Source of the DNA: Clostridia bacterium
GTDB lineage: Bacteria; Bacillota; Clostridia; Oscillospirales; Acutalibacteraceae
Direction of reading: 5' to 3'
Length of the DNA: 64,000 nt
Assembly (NCBI GenBank): GCA_017467405.1
Contig: JAFTSH010000001.1
Location: 665,542-729,541 of the forward strand
This document shows positions 25,660 through 36,481 of the stretch, in pieces (position 1 is the stretch's first letter; each line of letters begins with the position of its first letter). The position numbers and the translations under genes are program-made. The notes under the pieces were generated by a model, which saw only the letters and a program-made list of their open reading frames with translations, did no database searches and was not told where the DNA came from.

Positions 25660-26514
25660 TACCTTATATGAACAGAGGGCCTGATGGACAAACCCCTGTT
25701 TTTTGTCAGAGGCGTTCTTTCCGTATTTTCCGTCTCCTACGAGAGGGTGCCCGATTGAGGCCATATGAGCTCTTATCTGATGCGTGCGTCCGGTAAGAAG
25801 GTCTATTTCAAGAAGGGACATTTTGTCTTTTTCGGATATTACGGTATATCCAGTGCGGATGCTTCGTGAGCCTTCACGAGAGGTCTCGTGTATATATACA
25901 CGGTTTTGGTCTTCGTTTTTTTCGAGGTATCCCGTGAGAATTCCCGATTTGGGACGCAGGACGCCGTGTACCAGACACATGTATTTTTTTGTTATCTCAC
26001 GGTCCTTGAGCTTGCTGTTAAGAATTCGTAACGCTTCGGCGTTTTTGGCGGCTATGACGATTCCGCAGGTGTTGCGGTCTATTCTGTTTACCAGCGCAGG
26101 AGCGAACGAGTTTTCGGTCTCGGGATCGTATTCGCCCTTCTCAAAAAGGTATCTTTGAAGTCGCAGGATGAGCGTGTCGCGGAATTCCTTTCCGTCTGCG
26201 TGAACAAGCAGACCTTCTCGCTTGTTGAGAAGAACTATATTTTGATCCTCATACACAATGTCGATATTTCTCGAAGCGGAGTCAAACTCGTGTTTTTTGG
26301 ACTTCTCGGTAAAGAACTCGTCGTTTATGTACATGTCGACTTTATCTCCGACCGAAAGTCTGAAGGATATTTGCGAACGTCCTCCGTTGACCTTTATTCT
26401 TTTCAGTCGGATGTACTTGTACATAAGTGCCTGAGGGAGATCCGGTACTGCTTTTGTGATAAATTTATCCAAACGTTGTCCGGAATCGTTTTCTGAAATA
26501 ATAAAAGAACGCAT
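25555..26514 (-). CDS. RluA-family RNA pseudouridine synthase
   Basis: 319 residues. N-terminal S4 RNA-binding domain (about 10-65, SGQRLDKFITKAVPDLPQALMYKYIR) and a pseudouridine synthase domain with catalytic Asp in ALVNRIDRNTCGIVI (about 140), then GRTHQIRAHMASIGHPLVGDGKYG. The usual HRLDxxTSG motif is varied to NRIDRNTCG, with the Asp kept. It isomerises uridine in rRNA, probably 23S; the RluC/RluD-type target cannot be told from sequence alone. Its stop codon lies inside the opposing CmpB-like gene. Confidence 0.9.
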   Translation of the reverse strand: MRSFIISENDSGQRLDKFITKAVPDLPQALMYKYIRLKRIKVNGGRSQISFRLSVGDKVDMYINDEFFTEKSKKHEFDSASRNIDIVYEDQNIVLLNKREGLLVHADGKEFRDTLILRLQRYLFEKGEYDPETENSFAPALVNRIDRNTCGIVIAAKNAEALRILNSKLKDREITKKYMCLVHGVLRPKSGILTGYLEKNEDQNRVYIHETSREGSRSIRTGYTVISEKDKMSLLEIDLLTGRTHQIRAHMASIGHPLVGDGKYGKNASDKKQGFVHQALCSYKVSFDFRTPSGILEYLNGKSFELDNIWFVKDFLSTR

Positions 26515-26620
26515 TTTTTCACCAGGTTTTCATTTTTTTGAATTCGGGTATTTTATTATGATCGGTTATGTTGTATATTTATATATGACATATACTTAAA
26601 ATAGTCATGAGAGGGGATTT

Positions 26621-27307
26621 GTGGTGCACGAAGGGCATCGTAACAGATTAAGAGAAAAGTTCAGAAGGGCAGGGGTTGAAGGGTTTGCTGATCACGAGAT
26701 GCTTGAGCTGCTGCTTTTCAACTCAATTCCGAGAGCTAATACGAATGATACCGCTCATTTGCTTATGGAGCATTTCGGTTCGATTACCGCGGTGCTGGAA
26801 GCAGATGAGAGACAGTTGATGAGCATTAAGGGCATTGGACCGCGGAGCGCGCACCTTATCAAGCTTATCGGCGCTTTTACGCGTTTGTATATTGCCAGAA
26901 AGCACGAAGTCGGTAACGTATTGGACACGAAGGATAAAGTAGTTGATTTTATGTTACCTTATTATATCGGCGCTGTCAATGAGATTTTTTATTTAATTAC
27001 GCTTGATAACAGTTTACAACTCATCAATTGCACTAAAATAAGTGAAGGTACACCAAACAGCGTAGATATTAATATCAGACGTGTTGTTGAGGTCGCGATA
27101 AAGGATAATGCATCGTCGGTTATACTTGTGCATAATCATCTTGTCGGTGGTTCTTTTCCTTCTGAGGCTGATATAAATACCACGGTTCAACTTGTTTCCA
27201 CTATGAAAAGCATCGGGCTGAAGGTAATCGATCACGTCATTGTTGTTTTGAATGGTGAGTGCACGTCTTTAGCTACGTATGCAGGCTATCAATATATTTT
27301 CAAATAA
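26621..27307 (+). CDS. radC: RadC-family JAMM domain protein
   Basis: 228 residues from GTG 26621, or GTG 26624, after GAGAGGGG. Helix-hairpin-helix part (about 20-95, with SIKGIGPRSAHLIK) and a MPN/JAMM domain whose metal motif HNHLVGGSFPSEAD keeps HxH-x7-S-xx-D, plus the preceding Glu region. The usual HNHPSG is varied to HNHLVG. Family members are widespread; a direct role in DNA repair is not established. Followed by uvrB after 149 bases. Confidence 0.9.
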   Translation: MVHEGHRNRLREKFRRAGVEGFADHEMLELLLFNSIPRANTNDTAHLLMEHFGSITAVLEADERQLMSIKGIGPRSAHLIKLIGAFTRLYIARKHEVGNVLDTKDKVVDFMLPYYIGAVNEIFYLITLDNSLQLINCTKISEGTPNSVDINIRRVVEVAIKDNASSVILVHNHLVGGSFPSEADINTTVQLVSTMKSIGLKVIDHVIVVLNGECTSLATYAGYQYIFK

Positions 27308-27332
27308 TAACATCCGAATACATACCACATAA

Positions 27333-27358
27333 AGAAGGATTCCTTTTGGAGTCCTTCG
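27333..27358 (+). terminator. Weak terminator after radC
   Basis: GAAGGATTCC can pair with GGAGTCCTTC (one G-U) around a TTTT loop; there is only a poor T tract after it. Confidence 0.4.
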
Positions 27359-27391
27359 CTTATTGTGCGTTCATTTATAGCGTGTTTCGTC

Positions 27392-27420
27392 TTTACAATT
27401 AAAAATTTGTATGATACAAT
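27392..27420 (+). promoter_or_regulatory. Promoter of uvrBA
   Basis: TTTACA (27392-27397) and TACAAT (27415-27420), 17 bases apart. No LexA box of the GAAC-N4-GTTC kind is seen near it. Confidence 0.6.
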
Positions 27421-27456
27421 AGTTTACGCTTACAGATAGCGGAAGGAGGGGATTTG

Positions 27457-29421
27457 ATGGACGCTTTCAAGCTTGTATCTCAGTACAAGCCCACGGGTGA
27501 CCAGCCGCAGGCAATAAAGCTTCTTACGGAAGGTATACTCAGAGGAGATAAGGAGCAAACGCTGATGGGTGTTACCGGCTCCGGTAAGACCTTTACAATG
27601 GCAAACGTTATTGCCAACGTCAATCGTCCCACTCTTGTTCTCGCTCACAACAAGACCCTGGCGGCACAGCTTTGCTCCGAGTTCAAAGAGTTTTTCCCTG
27701 AAAACGCGGTTGAGTATTTTGTATCCTATTATGACTACTATCAGCCTGAAGCCTATATTCCAAACACGGATACTTATATCGAAAAGGATTCATCAATAAA
27801 CGATGAGATCGAAAAGCTGCGCCATTCGGCAACATCGGCACTTTCCGAACGTCGTGACGTTATAATCGTTGCAAGCGTGTCCTGCATATACAGCCTTGGT
27901 GATCCTGAGGACTATCGCGGCATGGTAATTTCGTTGCGCCGAGGAATGGAAAAAAAGCGTGACGAGCTTATAAGAAGGCTCGTTGATATTCAGTACGAGC
28001 GCAACGATATTAATTTTGTGCGAGACAAATTCCGCGTAAGGGGAGATACGGTCGAGATTTTTCCCGCTTACTTTTCCGATACGGCTATACGGGTTGAATT
28101 TTTCGGCGATGAGATAGATGCAATAAAAGAGGTAAATCCTCTTACCGGAGAAATCAAATGTGATCTTTCTCACGTTGCCATCTATCCCGCTTCGCATTAC
28201 GTAATATCTCCGCAAAAGTTGGAAAACGGTCTGAAAATGATCGAAGAAGAGATGCACGAGCGTGTGAAGTTTTTCACCGATAACGGCAAACTGATAGAGG
28301 CACAGCGAATTCAACAGCGCACCGAATATGATATGGAGATGCTGCGCGAGATTGGTATTTGCAAAGGCGTAGAAAACTATTCAAGGGTTCTTTCCGGTCG
28401 TGCACCCGGCAGTACGCCGGCTACGTTGCTCGATTATTTTCCCGACGATTTTCTTCTTATGGTTGACGAGTCACACGTTACTTTACCGCAGGTAAGGGGA
28501 ATGTACGGCGGAGACAAATCGAGGAAGATGAATCTGATAGAATTCGGCTTCAGACTACCGTCTGCTTTGGACAACCGTCCGTTGAATTTTGATGAGTTTT
28601 ATTCGCACGTCGGACAGGCTGTTTTCGTCAGCGCTACTCCGTCTGATTTTGAAAGAGAGCACTCCACTCAGGTGGTTGAGCAGATTATCAGGCCTACCGG
28701 TCTGATAGATCCTCTGATTACCGTTAAGCCGACCGAAGGTCAAATAGACGACGTCGTTTCAGAGATCAACGGAAGAATAGCTGTCAAGGAAAGAGTTCTT
28801 GTAACTACGCTGACCAAGAAGATGGCGGAGGATCTTACGGAATACCTTTCCGGCATCGGAATTAAGGTTGAATATATGCACCATGATGTCGATACCATAG
28901 AGAGAATGAAGCTTATACGCCGACTTCGTCTCGGAGAATTCGACGTCCTCGTAGGAATCAATCTTTTGAGAGAAGGCCTTGATATTCCCGAGGTTTCACT
29001 TATACTGATACTCGACGCAGACAAAGAGGGCTTTTTGAGAAGCGATACGTCCCTGATACAGACCGTGGGACGTGCCGCCCGAAATGACCACGGCGAGGTA
29101 ATAATGTACGCCGACAGCGTAACGCCCTCGATGGAACGTGCGATTTCGGAGACGGTCAGAAGACGTGAGATCCAAAGCCGTTATAACGCGGAGCACGGTA
29201 TAGTACCGCGGACGATCGTTAAAGAAGTCAGAGACGTTCTTGAGATATCGTCGCCTGTTCCGACTGACGGTAAAAAATCACCCAAGAGAATGACGAAGGC
29301 CGAGCGAGAAAAACTTATAGCACGCTTGACTGAGGAGATGCGTTCTGCTGCACGCATGCTCGAATTTGAACACGCAGCAAAGCTTCGTGACAGGATAAAA
29401 GAACTTCGCGAAATGAGGTAG
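27457..29421 (+). CDS. uvrB: Excinuclease ABC subunit B
   Basis: 654 residues from ATG 27457 after GGAAGGAGGGG (a TTG directly before is in frame). Helicase motif [11 protein letters not shown] (about 38-47), the beta-hairpin [12 protein letters not shown], the DESH box, motif [11 protein letters not shown] and a C-terminal UVR domain (about 612-650) that binds UvrC. UvrB verifies damage and loads UvrC in nucleotide excision repair. uvrA follows after 10 bases; uvrC is not in the window. Confidence 0.98.
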   Translation: MDAFKLVSQYKPTGDQPQAIKLLTEGILRGDKEQTLMGVTGSGKTFTMANVIANVNRPTLVLAHNKTLAAQLCSEFKEFFPENAVEYFVSYYDYYQPEAYIPNTDTYIEKDSSINDEIEKLRHSATSALSERRDVIIVASVSCIYSLGDPEDYRGMVISLRRGMEKKRDELIRRLVDIQYERNDINFVRDKFRVRGDTVEIFPAYFSDTAIRVEFFGDEIDAIKEVNPLTGEIKCDLSHVAIYPASHYVISPQKLENGLKMIEEEMHERVKFFTDNGKLIEAQRIQQRTEYDMEMLREIGICKGVENYSRVLSGRAPGSTPATLLDYFPDDFLLMVDESHVTLPQVRGMYGGDKSRKMNLIEFGFRLPSALDNRPLNFDEFYSHVGQAVFVSATPSDFEREHSTQVVEQIIRPTGLIDPLITVKPTEGQIDDVVSEINGRIAVKERVLVTTLTKKMAEDLTEYLSGIGIKVEYMHHDVDTIERMKLIRRLRLGEFDVLVGINLLREGLDIPEVSLILILDADKEGFLRSDTSLIQTVGRAARNDHGEVIMYADSVTPSMERAISETVRRREIQSRYNAEHGIVPRTIVKEVRDVLEISSPVPTDGKKSPKRMTKAEREKLIARLTEEMRSAARMLEFEHAAKLRDRIKELREMR

Positions 29422-29431
29422 GAAGATCTTA

Positions 29432-32266
29432 ATGGCAAACGATAAAATTGTAATAAAAGGAGCTCGGGCTCACAATCTGAAAAACGTCGATCTGACTATC
29501 CCGAGAGATAAACTGGTTGTTTTTACCGGACTTTCAGGCTCCGGTAAATCTTCGCTTGCTTTTGACACCCTCTATGCGGAGGGACAGAGGAGATACGTGG
29601 AGTCTTTGTCTTCCTATGCAAGACAGTTCCTCGGACAGATGGAAAAGCCTGACGTGGATAGCATCGACGGACTTTCTCCCGCGATATCTATCGATCAGAA
29701 AACGACTTCGAAAAATCCGCGTTCAACCGTCGGAACGGTGACGGAGATATACGACTATCTGCGCTTGCTGTATGCAAGAATCGGTATTCCTCATTGCCCC
29801 GTTTGCGGCAGAGAAATATCCATGCAGACCGTGGATCAGATCGTCGACGCGGTGCTGAAGCTTGGAGAGGGTACCAGAATAATGGTGCTTGCACCCGTCG
29901 TTCGCGGTCGCAAGGGCGAGCATAAGAAGGAGTTTGAAAACGCCAGGAAGAGCGGATACGTGCGCGTACGGGCCGACGGCAATATGTACGAGCTTTCGGA
30001 AGAGATCAATCTTGACAAAAACGTAAAACACAATATCGAGATTGTTGTAGACAGGATAGTTGTCTCCGAAGACGTTCGTTCCCGTCTCTCGGAATCGGTG
30101 GAAACCGCAGTTTCGCTCACGGGAAGCCTTGTAATAATAAACGTAGTCGGCGGCGAAGACATGCTCTTTTCACAGAGCTATGCCTGTCCCGAACACGGAA
30201 TCAGTATTCCTGAGCTTGAGCCAAGAATGTTTTCATTCAATAATCCGTTCGGTGCTTGTCCGAAGTGTACCGGTATCGGCGAATATCTTCGCGTTGACGA
30301 GGATCTTATCGTTCCCGATGACAGTCTTTCTTTGCCTCAGGGTGCCGTTAAGTGCTTCGGGTGGGGCGGAGGATATACGAACAGCATAGCAATGATGTAT
30401 TACGAGGGACTCGCGAATGCATTTGGGTTTGATATCAACGCGCCGTTTGCAGAGATTCCGGATGAGGCTAAAAAGGCGATATTTTTCGGTACCAAGGGCA
30501 AAAAGCTTACGGTTAACCGTAAATACGAATTCGGCTCAGGAACCTATAAAACCGATTTTGAGGGTCTTGTGTATAATCTCGAGCGTCGTCACAGAGAAAC
30601 TACCAGCGAGTTCTCCCGAATGGAGATCGAGAGCTATATGCGTTCTGTTCCTTGTCCCGAATGTCGCGGAAACAGACTGAAGCCCGAGTCGCTTTCCGTT
30701 ACTGTCGGCGGTCTTAATGTTATGGAATTCACCGAGATGTCGGTCGTAAGAGAACTTGAGTTTATCGGTGAGCTCGATCTGACCGAAAGAGAGCACATGA
30801 TAGCCGATCGAATACTTAAAGAAATAACCGACAGGCTTGAATTCTTGGCAAGCGTAGGTCTTGATTATCTGACTCTTTCGCGTTCGTCGGCCACGCTTTC
30901 CGGCGGTGAGAGTCAGCGCATACGCCTTGCGACGCAGATAGGATCTTCGCTTGTTGGAGTTCTGTATATTCTTGACGAGCCGAGTATCGGTCTGCATCAA
31001 AGAGATAACGATAAGCTGCTGGCAACCCTTAAAAGGCTTCGTGATCTCGGAAACACACTTGTCGTTGTTGAGCACGATACGGACACCATGCTCGCTGCAG
31101 ATCATATAGTTGACATCGGTCCCGGAGCCGGTGTTCACGGCGGAAACGTCGTGTATTCGGGAGACGTCGAAGGACTGCTGAAATGTGACGCCTCGATAAC
31201 CGGTGCTTATCTTTCGGGAAGGCGGAGTATTGACGTCCCCTCTGTGCGCCGTAAGGGCAAATCGCAATACGTCACTATCAAGGGTGCGGCCGAAAATAAT
31301 CTGAAAAAGATTAACGTGAAGATTCCCCTCGGGAAATTTGTCTGCGTTACCGGTGTTTCAGGTTCAGGAAAGTCGTCGCTTATTAACGAGGTGCTGTATA
31401 AGCATCTTGCAGCACAAATTAATAAAGCGAGAACAATTCCGGGTAAGTTCAGCTCGATGGAAGGATTGGAATATATCGACAAGGTCATCAATATAGATCA
31501 GTCTCCCATTGGCCGTACGCCGAGATCAAATCCCGCGACCTATACCGGCGTTTTTAACGATATACGTGAGTTGTACTCAATGACGCCCGACGCCAAAATG
31601 CGCGGTTATTCAGCAGGACGTTTTTCTTTCAACGTTAAAGGCGGACGCTGTGAGGCCTGTGAGGGTGACGGAATCATCAAAATCGAAATGCACTTTTTGC
31701 CCGATATTTACGTGCCCTGCGAGGTCTGCAACGGAGCGAGATATAATCGCGAAACCCTTGAGGTCAAATACAAGGGAAAGAGCATTTCGGATATTCTTGA
31801 AATGACCATAGACGAGGCTACGGATTTCTTTGAGCCTGTGCCGAAGATATACCGCAAGTTGAAGACTCTCCGTGAGGTCGGTCTCGGTTATGTCAAGGTG
31901 GGTCAGCCTGCAACAACCCTTTCGGGCGGCGAGGCGCAGAGAGTAAAGCTCGCAACCGAGCTTTCAAGACGCTCTACGGGAAATACGCTGTATATTCTTG
32001 ATGAGCCTACAACGGGACTTCACGCAGATGACGTCAGCAGGCTTATAGCCATTTTGCAGAAGCTGACGGATGGTGGAAACACCGTTGTGATTATTGAGCA
32101 TAATCTTGACGTTATCAAGTGTTCGGATCATATAATAGATCTCGGTCCCGAAGGCGGAGACAGGGGCGGAATGGTCGTCTTTGAGGGTACTCCCGAAGAG
32201 ATTGTGAAATGCGAGAAATCTTATACGGGCCATTACCTGAAACCTTTGCTTGATAACGAATATTAA
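29432..32266 (+). CDS. uvrA: Excinuclease ABC subunit A
   Basis: 944 residues, full length. Two ABC ATPase modules: Walker [15 protein letters not shown] (about 31-44) and [10 protein letters not shown] (about 640), signatures LSGGESQRI and LSGGEAQRV. Zinc-binding cysteines are in place ([26 protein letters not shown] with CEVCNGARY). UvrA scans DNA for bulky lesions and hands them to UvrB. It is co-transcribed with uvrB. Confidence 0.98.
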   Translation: MANDKIVIKGARAHNLKNVDLTIPRDKLVVFTGLSGSGKSSLAFDTLYAEGQRRYVESLSSYARQFLGQMEKPDVDSIDGLSPAISIDQKTTSKNPRSTVGTVTEIYDYLRLLYARIGIPHCPVCGREISMQTVDQIVDAVLKLGEGTRIMVLAPVVRGRKGEHKKEFENARKSGYVRVRADGNMYELSEEINLDKNVKHNIEIVVDRIVVSEDVRSRLSESVETAVSLTGSLVIINVVGGEDMLFSQSYACPEHGISIPELEPRMFSFNNPFGACPKCTGIGEYLRVDEDLIVPDDSLSLPQGAVKCFGWGGGYTNSIAMMYYEGLANAFGFDINAPFAEIPDEAKKAIFFGTKGKKLTVNRKYEFGSGTYKTDFEGLVYNLERRHRETTSEFSRMEIESYMRSVPCPECRGNRLKPESLSVTVGGLNVMEFTEMSVVRELEFIGELDLTEREHMIADRILKEITDRLEFLASVGLDYLTLSRSSATLSGGESQRIRLATQIGSSLVGVLYILDEPSIGLHQRDNDKLLATLKRLRDLGNTLVVVEHDTDTMLAADHIVDIGPGAGVHGGNVVYSGDVEGLLKCDASITGAYLSGRRSIDVPSVRRKGKSQYVTIKGAAENNLKKINVKIPLGKFVCVTGVSGSGKSSLINEVLYKHLAAQINKARTIPGKFSSMEGLEYIDKVINIDQSPIGRTPRSNPATYTGVFNDIRELYSMTPDAKMRGYSAGRFSFNVKGGRCEACEGDGIIKIEMHFLPDIYVPCEVCNGARYNRETLEVKYKGKSISDILEMTIDEATDFFEPVPKIYRKLKTLREVGLGYVKVGQPATTLSGGEAQRVKLATELSRRSTGNTLYILDEPTTGLHADDVSRLIAILQKLTDGGNTVVIIEHNLDVIKCSDHIIDLGPEGGDRGGMVVFEGTPEEIVKCEKSYTGHYLKPLLDNEY

Positions 32267-32346
32267 TTTACATTGTGTTCACGCAATTAGCCGCTTTTTA
32301 TATTAAAATCAAAGCGGTATGATATATTGGAAGGTGCGGCAGATAA

Positions 32347-33228
32347 ATGTTTGGTTACGTTCGGCATTATAAACCGCATATGCGCGTTTGTGAATACGAG
32401 TCTTACAAGTCGGTGTACTGCGCACTTTGCAAACAAATTGGCAAGGAATACGGCTTTCTTTCAAGATTTACTTTAAATTATGACTTCACGTTTCTCGCTC
32501 TGCTGGGGCTTGCGGTAGACCAAGACGAATGCAACTTTGAAAAAAAGAGCTGTGTTTGCAATCCGCTGAAAAAATGTATTTATTGCGTTTCTCGTTCGGA
32601 CGTGCTTTCGTATTCATCAGCAATATCTATGCTGACGCTATATCATAAACTGCGCGATAGCGTTGCTGACAGCAGCTTTTTCAAAAGTCTTGTTCCGCGT
32701 TTTCTGCTTATGCTGTTTTCCGGAAAAGCAAAAAAAGCAGCGAAACTTTATCCGGTTCAGGCGGACGTTTTTGAACAGTGTATGAAAAAGCAGCGCGAAC
32801 TCGAAGATGAAAAATGTCGGAGCATCGACAAAGCCGCTGATCCTACCGCTCTGATGCTGTCATCTGCATTTGAATTTTACGCCAAAGACGAAGCCTCACG
32901 GAGAATTCTCAAAAGATTGGGATATTGTCTGGGAAGATGGGTGTATCTGGCAGATGCCGCTGATGATCTGAAGGATGATATTAACAAAGGAAACTACAAT
33001 CCGTTTGTTTTGGCTTGGGATATAAGAAGCGAAAACGATATCAAGTCGTGCGGAGACAGACTCTCTGAGGTGCTTGATATGTGTATCAGTGAGGTAAACG
33101 TTGCTTTTAATCTTCTTGACGTACAACGTTTTGCACCTATTGTTGAAAACATAATCCGCGAGGGGATGCCCTCTGTTCAAAAAACAGTGATTTTCGGAAA
33201 GGAAGCTAAAAATGAAAGATCCGTATGA
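32347..33228 (+). CDS. DUF5685 family protein
   Basis: 293 residues, mostly helical. It resembles the DUF5685 family: [25 protein letters not shown] at the N terminus, cysteines C26-A-L-C29 and the group [12 protein letters not shown] (about 73-84), and late in the protein [20 protein letters not shown] (about 211-230). The last segment looks like the second acidic motif plus N-x-Y-P of squalene/phytoene synthase-like enzymes; this is my comparison, not an established fact. Its 3' end overlaps the DnaJ-domain gene by 17 bases, and this pairing recurs in Clostridia as far as I know. Function unknown. Confidence 0.78.
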   Translation: MFGYVRHYKPHMRVCEYESYKSVYCALCKQIGKEYGFLSRFTLNYDFTFLALLGLAVDQDECNFEKKSCVCNPLKKCIYCVSRSDVLSYSSAISMLTLYHKLRDSVADSSFFKSLVPRFLLMLFSGKAKKAAKLYPVQADVFEQCMKKQRELEDEKCRSIDKAADPTALMLSSAFEFYAKDEASRRILKRLGYCLGRWVYLADAADDLKDDINKGNYNPFVLAWDIRSENDIKSCGDRLSEVLDMCISEVNVAFNLLDVQRFAPIVENIIREGMPSVQKTVIFGKEAKNERSV

Positions 33229-33823
33229 AGTTTTGGGCGTTCAGAAAAGCGCTACCGACGAGGAGATAAAAACAGCATACAGAACTCTTGCTAAAAAATA
33301 TCACCCGGATAATTATGCCGAAAATCCTCTTTCCGACCTTGCCGAGGAAAAGATGCGTGAGATCAACGACGCATATGATAACATAATGAATGAAAGACGC
33401 GGAGGACAAAAGGCGTCTTCGGCAAATGGCGGAGCGCAGTACGGAGCTTATAACGGCGGATATTCGGCGCGTTCCGAGTTTTCGGATATACGCAATCTTA
33501 TTTCCTCCGGACGTATAGAAGACGCGCAGACTCTTCTGGACGGAGTTCCGCCCGAAAAGCGCAACGGTGAGTGGTATTTCCTCAATGGAACCGTTCTTTA
33601 CAGACGCGGTTGGTTTGAGGACGCATACACAAGCTTTACAACAGCTTGCCGTCTGAATCCCGAAAATCCCGAATACAGAGCCGCCCTTAATCAGATTCAG
33701 AAGCAGCGATTTGGCGGAGGTTACAGAACGATGGGCGACGGTGCGTCATGCAACGCTTGCGACATATGTTCCGGACTTTTGTGTGCCGATTGTCTTTGCC
33801 GTTGCTTTGGCGGCGGATGCTAA
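33212..33823 (+). CDS. J-domain protein with TPR-like region and Cys-rich tail
   Basis: 203 residues. J domain at residues 1-65 with the HPD tripeptide (KYHPDNY), a Gly/Ala/Tyr-rich linker, two TPR-like helices pairs (about 90-165) and a tail of eight cysteines within 24 residues, ending GGGC. J domains stimulate Hsp70 (DnaK) ATPase; here the client is presumably the coupled DUF5685 protein or a membrane or metal-linked target. It is not DnaJ itself, which has a central zinc finger and a C-terminal substrate domain. GGAAAGGA lies before the ATG inside the upstream gene. Confidence 0.85.
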   Translation: MKDPYEVLGVQKSATDEEIKTAYRTLAKKYHPDNYAENPLSDLAEEKMREINDAYDNIMNERRGGQKASSANGGAQYGAYNGGYSARSEFSDIRNLISSGRIEDAQTLLDGVPPEKRNGEWYFLNGTVLYRRGWFEDAYTSFTTACRLNPENPEYRAALNQIQKQRFGGGYRTMGDGASCNACDICSGLLCADCLCRCFGGGC

Positions 33824-33847
33824 AGGGTAAAGGGAGCGTTTGATCAA

Positions 33848-34375
33848 ATGAAGAAAAGTCGCAGGCTTGCCGTATGCGCCGTTTTGTCGGCATTTTCCGT
33901 AGTGATAATGCTCTGTGCGTATTTTCCATATTTGACGTATGCCTTGCCGGCACTTGCGGGTCTGTTAATGCCTGTTGCGGTAATCGAAATAAACAAGAAA
34001 TGGGCTTTTGGCTGCTTTTTATCAACTGCTTTGATTTCTCTGTTTATATGCGAGAAGGAGGCTGCCGTTCTTTTTGCTTTCTTTTTCGGTTGGTATCCGA
34101 TACTTAAGAGTGGTCTGGAAAGATTGAGATCAAAATTTGTCGAGTATATTATAAAATTTGCGGTTTTTAACGTATCGCTTGTTGCTGCATATTCGATACT
34201 TATTTTCTTGTTTGATTTTTCTCTTGAGTCGCTTGGCTTTGAAGGAAAATTGACGCTTTCTCTGTTTGCGGCTCTGGGCAATGTCGTTTTCTTCGTGTAC
34301 GATATTGGAGCAACAAGGGTCATTACGCTTTATATCAATAAATATCGTGATATAGTAAGAAAGCTGATTAAATGA
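33848..34375 (+). CDS. Conserved membrane protein of unknown function
   Basis: 175 residues, about five helices, starting MKKSRRLAVCAVLSAFSVVIM, a layout reminiscent of ECF transporter S components, with EINKKWAF and FFFGWYPILKSGLERL as likely conserved stretches. I know similar unnamed proteins from Clostridia but no function. It lies 24 bases after the J-domain gene and 12 before ispF, so it may be part of one transcript. Confidence 0.7.
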   Translation: MKKSRRLAVCAVLSAFSVVIMLCAYFPYLTYALPALAGLLMPVAVIEINKKWAFGCFLSTALISLFICEKEAAVLFAFFFGWYPILKSGLERLRSKFVEYIIKFAVFNVSLVAAYSILIFLFDFSLESLGFEGKLTLSLFAALGNVVFFVYDIGATRVITLYINKYRDIVRKLIK

Positions 34376-34387
34376 GGGTGGAGAACG

Positions 34388-34861
34388 ATGAGGATAGGTC
34401 ACGGGTACGACGTACATCGTCTTGTTGAAAAAAGGGATCTTATTATCGGCGGAGTCAATATTCCCTTTATAAAGGGACTTGACGGTCATTCCGATGCCGA
34501 CGTCTTGCTTCATGCGGTCTCCGATGCCTTATTGGGTGCTGCTGCACTCGGTGATATCGGAATACATTTCCCCGATACCGATGCAAAGTATCTCGGCGCA
34601 GACAGCAGATTATTACTGCGTGAAGTTGTTGGGTTGATACACAGTAAAGGTTATCGGGTCTCAAACGTCGACTGTACGGTAATTGCTCAGGCTCCAAAGC
34701 TCAAGGATTACATCGAAAAGATGATATCTAATATCGCGAGCGATTGCGAGATTGAGGTTGAGTGTGTTAACGTTAAGGCCACTACCGAAGAAAAAATGGG
34801 CTTTTCGGGACGTGGAGAGGGGATAGCCGCCCACGCTGTTTGTCTGATAGAAAACATATGA
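34388..34861 (+). CDS. ispF: 2-C-methyl-D-erythritol 2,4-cyclodiphosphate synthase
   Basis: 157 residues. Starts [12 protein letters not shown] with the metal ligands D8-x-H10, then [32 protein letters not shown] and the C-terminal [19 protein letters not shown]. IspF is a trimeric zinc enzyme of the MEP pathway to isoprenoids, cyclising CDP-methylerythritol phosphate. This shows that the organism uses the MEP route for isoprenoids, including undecaprenyl carriers. ispD is not beside it. Confidence 0.97.
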   Translation: MRIGHGYDVHRLVEKRDLIIGGVNIPFIKGLDGHSDADVLLHAVSDALLGAAALGDIGIHFPDTDAKYLGADSRLLLREVVGLIHSKGYRVSNVDCTVIAQAPKLKDYIEKMISNIASDCEIEVECVNVKATTEEKMGFSGRGEGIAAHAVCLIENI

Positions 34862-34866
34862 AAATT

Positions 34867-34892
34867 CCCGGTACTGAGTACCGGGTTTCTTT
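34867..34892 (+). terminator. Terminator after ispF
   Basis: CCCGGTACT and AGTACCGGG form a 9-bp stem (34867-34885) followed by TTTCTTTTTT. Confidence 0.88.
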
Positions 34893-34967
34893 TTTGTGCA
34901 GTTACATGGTGCACACCTGTCCACCGTTATCGGCATAAGATGTAACAGAAAAGGATGGGTGATAATT

Positions 34968-35195
34968 ATGACAGACAGTTATATTAACGTTTCTTCAATT
35001 ACCTATGCAATAAAGGGCCGCGATCTTTTGCTTAGTCGCGGTATAAGGGCATATATTGAACGCACACCGGCACATATTGACCGTATGGGATGCGGCTATA
35101 GTATTTTTGTTAAAGGCGATGCCCAACGGGCAGAACAGATCCTTCGTAACGGCGGCATAAAGATTCTGTATAAAAGTGCGGGCGAAGAAAAATGA
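34968..35195 (+). CDS. DUF3343 putative sulfur/selenium carrier
   Basis: 75 residues from ATG 34968, five bases after GGGTGA. Matches DUF3343 (PF11823), a small family proposed to carry sulfur or selenium; GRDLLLSRGIRAYIERTPAHIDRMGCGYSIFV contains the conserved R-x-P and a GCGYS cysteine. Its stop overlaps the start of a cysteine desulfurase gene as ATGA, so the two are translated together and the desulfurase is its likely donor. Confidence 0.82.
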   Translation: MTDSYINVSSITYAIKGRDLLLSRGIRAYIERTPAHIDRMGCGYSIFVKGDAQRAEQILRNGGIKILYKSAGEEK

Positions 35196-36337
35196 TATAT
35201 CTTGATAATGCCGCGACCACCTCTCCAAAACCGATACAGGTTGCGCGTGCGGTCGATATGGCGGTTAAAAATTTGAGTGCTAATCCGGGAAGGAGCGGTC
35301 ACAGCACCTCCGCTGCGGCATCTGATGAGATATATTCAACCCGCAAAACAGTAGCGGAATTATTTGGATGCGACGCTCCCGAAAGGGTGGTTTTTACTCT
35401 CAACTGTACCCACGCATTAAATTACGTGATAAAAGGCGTTCTGAAAAAAGGAGATCACGTAATCGTTTCATCGGTTGAGCATAACGCCGTTATGCGTCCG
35501 GTCTATAAGATGTTTAAAGAGGGACTTATAACATACGACGAGGCTCAGGCTGTGTTTCTGGACGACGAGGCGACCGTTAAAAATTTCCGCAGTCTTATAC
35601 GCAATAATACCAAAATGATAATCTGCACCGCAGCATCAAACGTAACCGGTCAGATGTTGCCGATCGGGAGTATAGGAAAGCTCTGCAGGGAACACGGGAT
35701 ATTGTTTACCGTCGATGCCGCACAGGCTGCGGGTGTGATTGATATCAATATCAACGAGCTTTGTATAGACTATCTTTGCTGTGCCGGTCACAAGGGGCTT
35801 TACGGTCCCATGGGAACGGGTATACTTGTAGCTGCAAGGGAAATTTCAGACACCTTGGTAGAGGGCGGCACGGGAAACCTATCTGCTATTCTCACACAAC
35901 CGGACGAGCTGCCTGAACGGCTTGAAAGCGGCACGGTGAATCTTCCGGGCATAATCGGTCTTAAAAAGGGTATTGAGTTTGTAAAGGGCAGGGGTATCAA
36001 TTCTATATACAGACACGAGCTGGGACTGATACAAAGAGCATATTCCGGATTAAGTCGTGATAGCCTTGTAAAATTATACACTCCGGTACCCAAGGCCGGA
36101 CAGTTTGTGCCGGTGATGGTATTTAACGTGGGAGTGCTCGAAAGTTCAAAGACGGGTAAGCTTTTGAATTCGATGGGTGTTGCGGTGAGAACGGGGCTGC
36201 ATTGTGCACCTTCAGCTCACAGAAGCATAGGAACTCTTGATTACGGTGCCGTAAGAATAAGTACGTCTGCTTTCAGCCGATCTGAAGAAATAGAGCGTTT
36301 TTTGAGCATTGTGCATACTATCGCGCGAAAATATTAG
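35192..36337 (+). CDS. Class V aminotransferase / cysteine desulfurase family protein
   Basis: 381 residues. PLP-binding lysine in CCAGHKGLYGPMGTG (about 200), and a cysteine in RTGLHCAPSAHRSIGT (about 340) where desulfurases have the persulfide-forming residue. The sequence is of the SufS/NifS-like subgroup often found with DUF3343 rather than with Fe-S scaffold genes. It should release sulfur (or selenium) from cysteine (or selenocysteine) and pass it to the coupled small protein. No selD, selA or mnmH lies in the window, so the end product is open. Confidence 0.85.
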   Translation: MIYLDNAATTSPKPIQVARAVDMAVKNLSANPGRSGHSTSAAASDEIYSTRKTVAELFGCDAPERVVFTLNCTHALNYVIKGVLKKGDHVIVSSVEHNAVMRPVYKMFKEGLITYDEAQAVFLDDEATVKNFRSLIRNNTKMIICTAASNVTGQMLPIGSIGKLCREHGILFTVDAAQAAGVIDININELCIDYLCCAGHKGLYGPMGTGILVAAREISDTLVEGGTGNLSAILTQPDELPERLESGTVNLPGIIGLKKGIEFVKGRGINSIYRHELGLIQRAYSGLSRDSLVKLYTPVPKAGQFVPVMVFNVGVLESSKTGKLLNSMGVAVRTGLHCAPSAHRSIGTLDYGAVRISTSAFSRSEEIERFLSIVHTIARKY

Positions 36338-36409
36338 CATTATGTCAAAACTGAGTGTAGCCTTTGAAATATTAGTGTATAATTATTTAATTTATTTACT
36401 ATTTTTTTA

Positions 36410-36437
36410 TTGATTTACGCCTGAAATATGTTACAAT
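36410..36437 (+). promoter_or_regulatory. Promoter of cdaA-cdaR
   Basis: TTGATT (36410-36415) and TACAAT (36432-36437), 16 bases apart, in an AT-rich gap. Confidence 0.6.
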
Positions 36438-36481
36438 TACTATGATAACAACGAGATTACAACGGAAGTTGAGGAAGATAT

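Noticed and set aside
27308..27456. LexA (SOS) box before uvrBA
   Set aside because: No GAAC-N4-GTTC-like palindrome found around the promoter.
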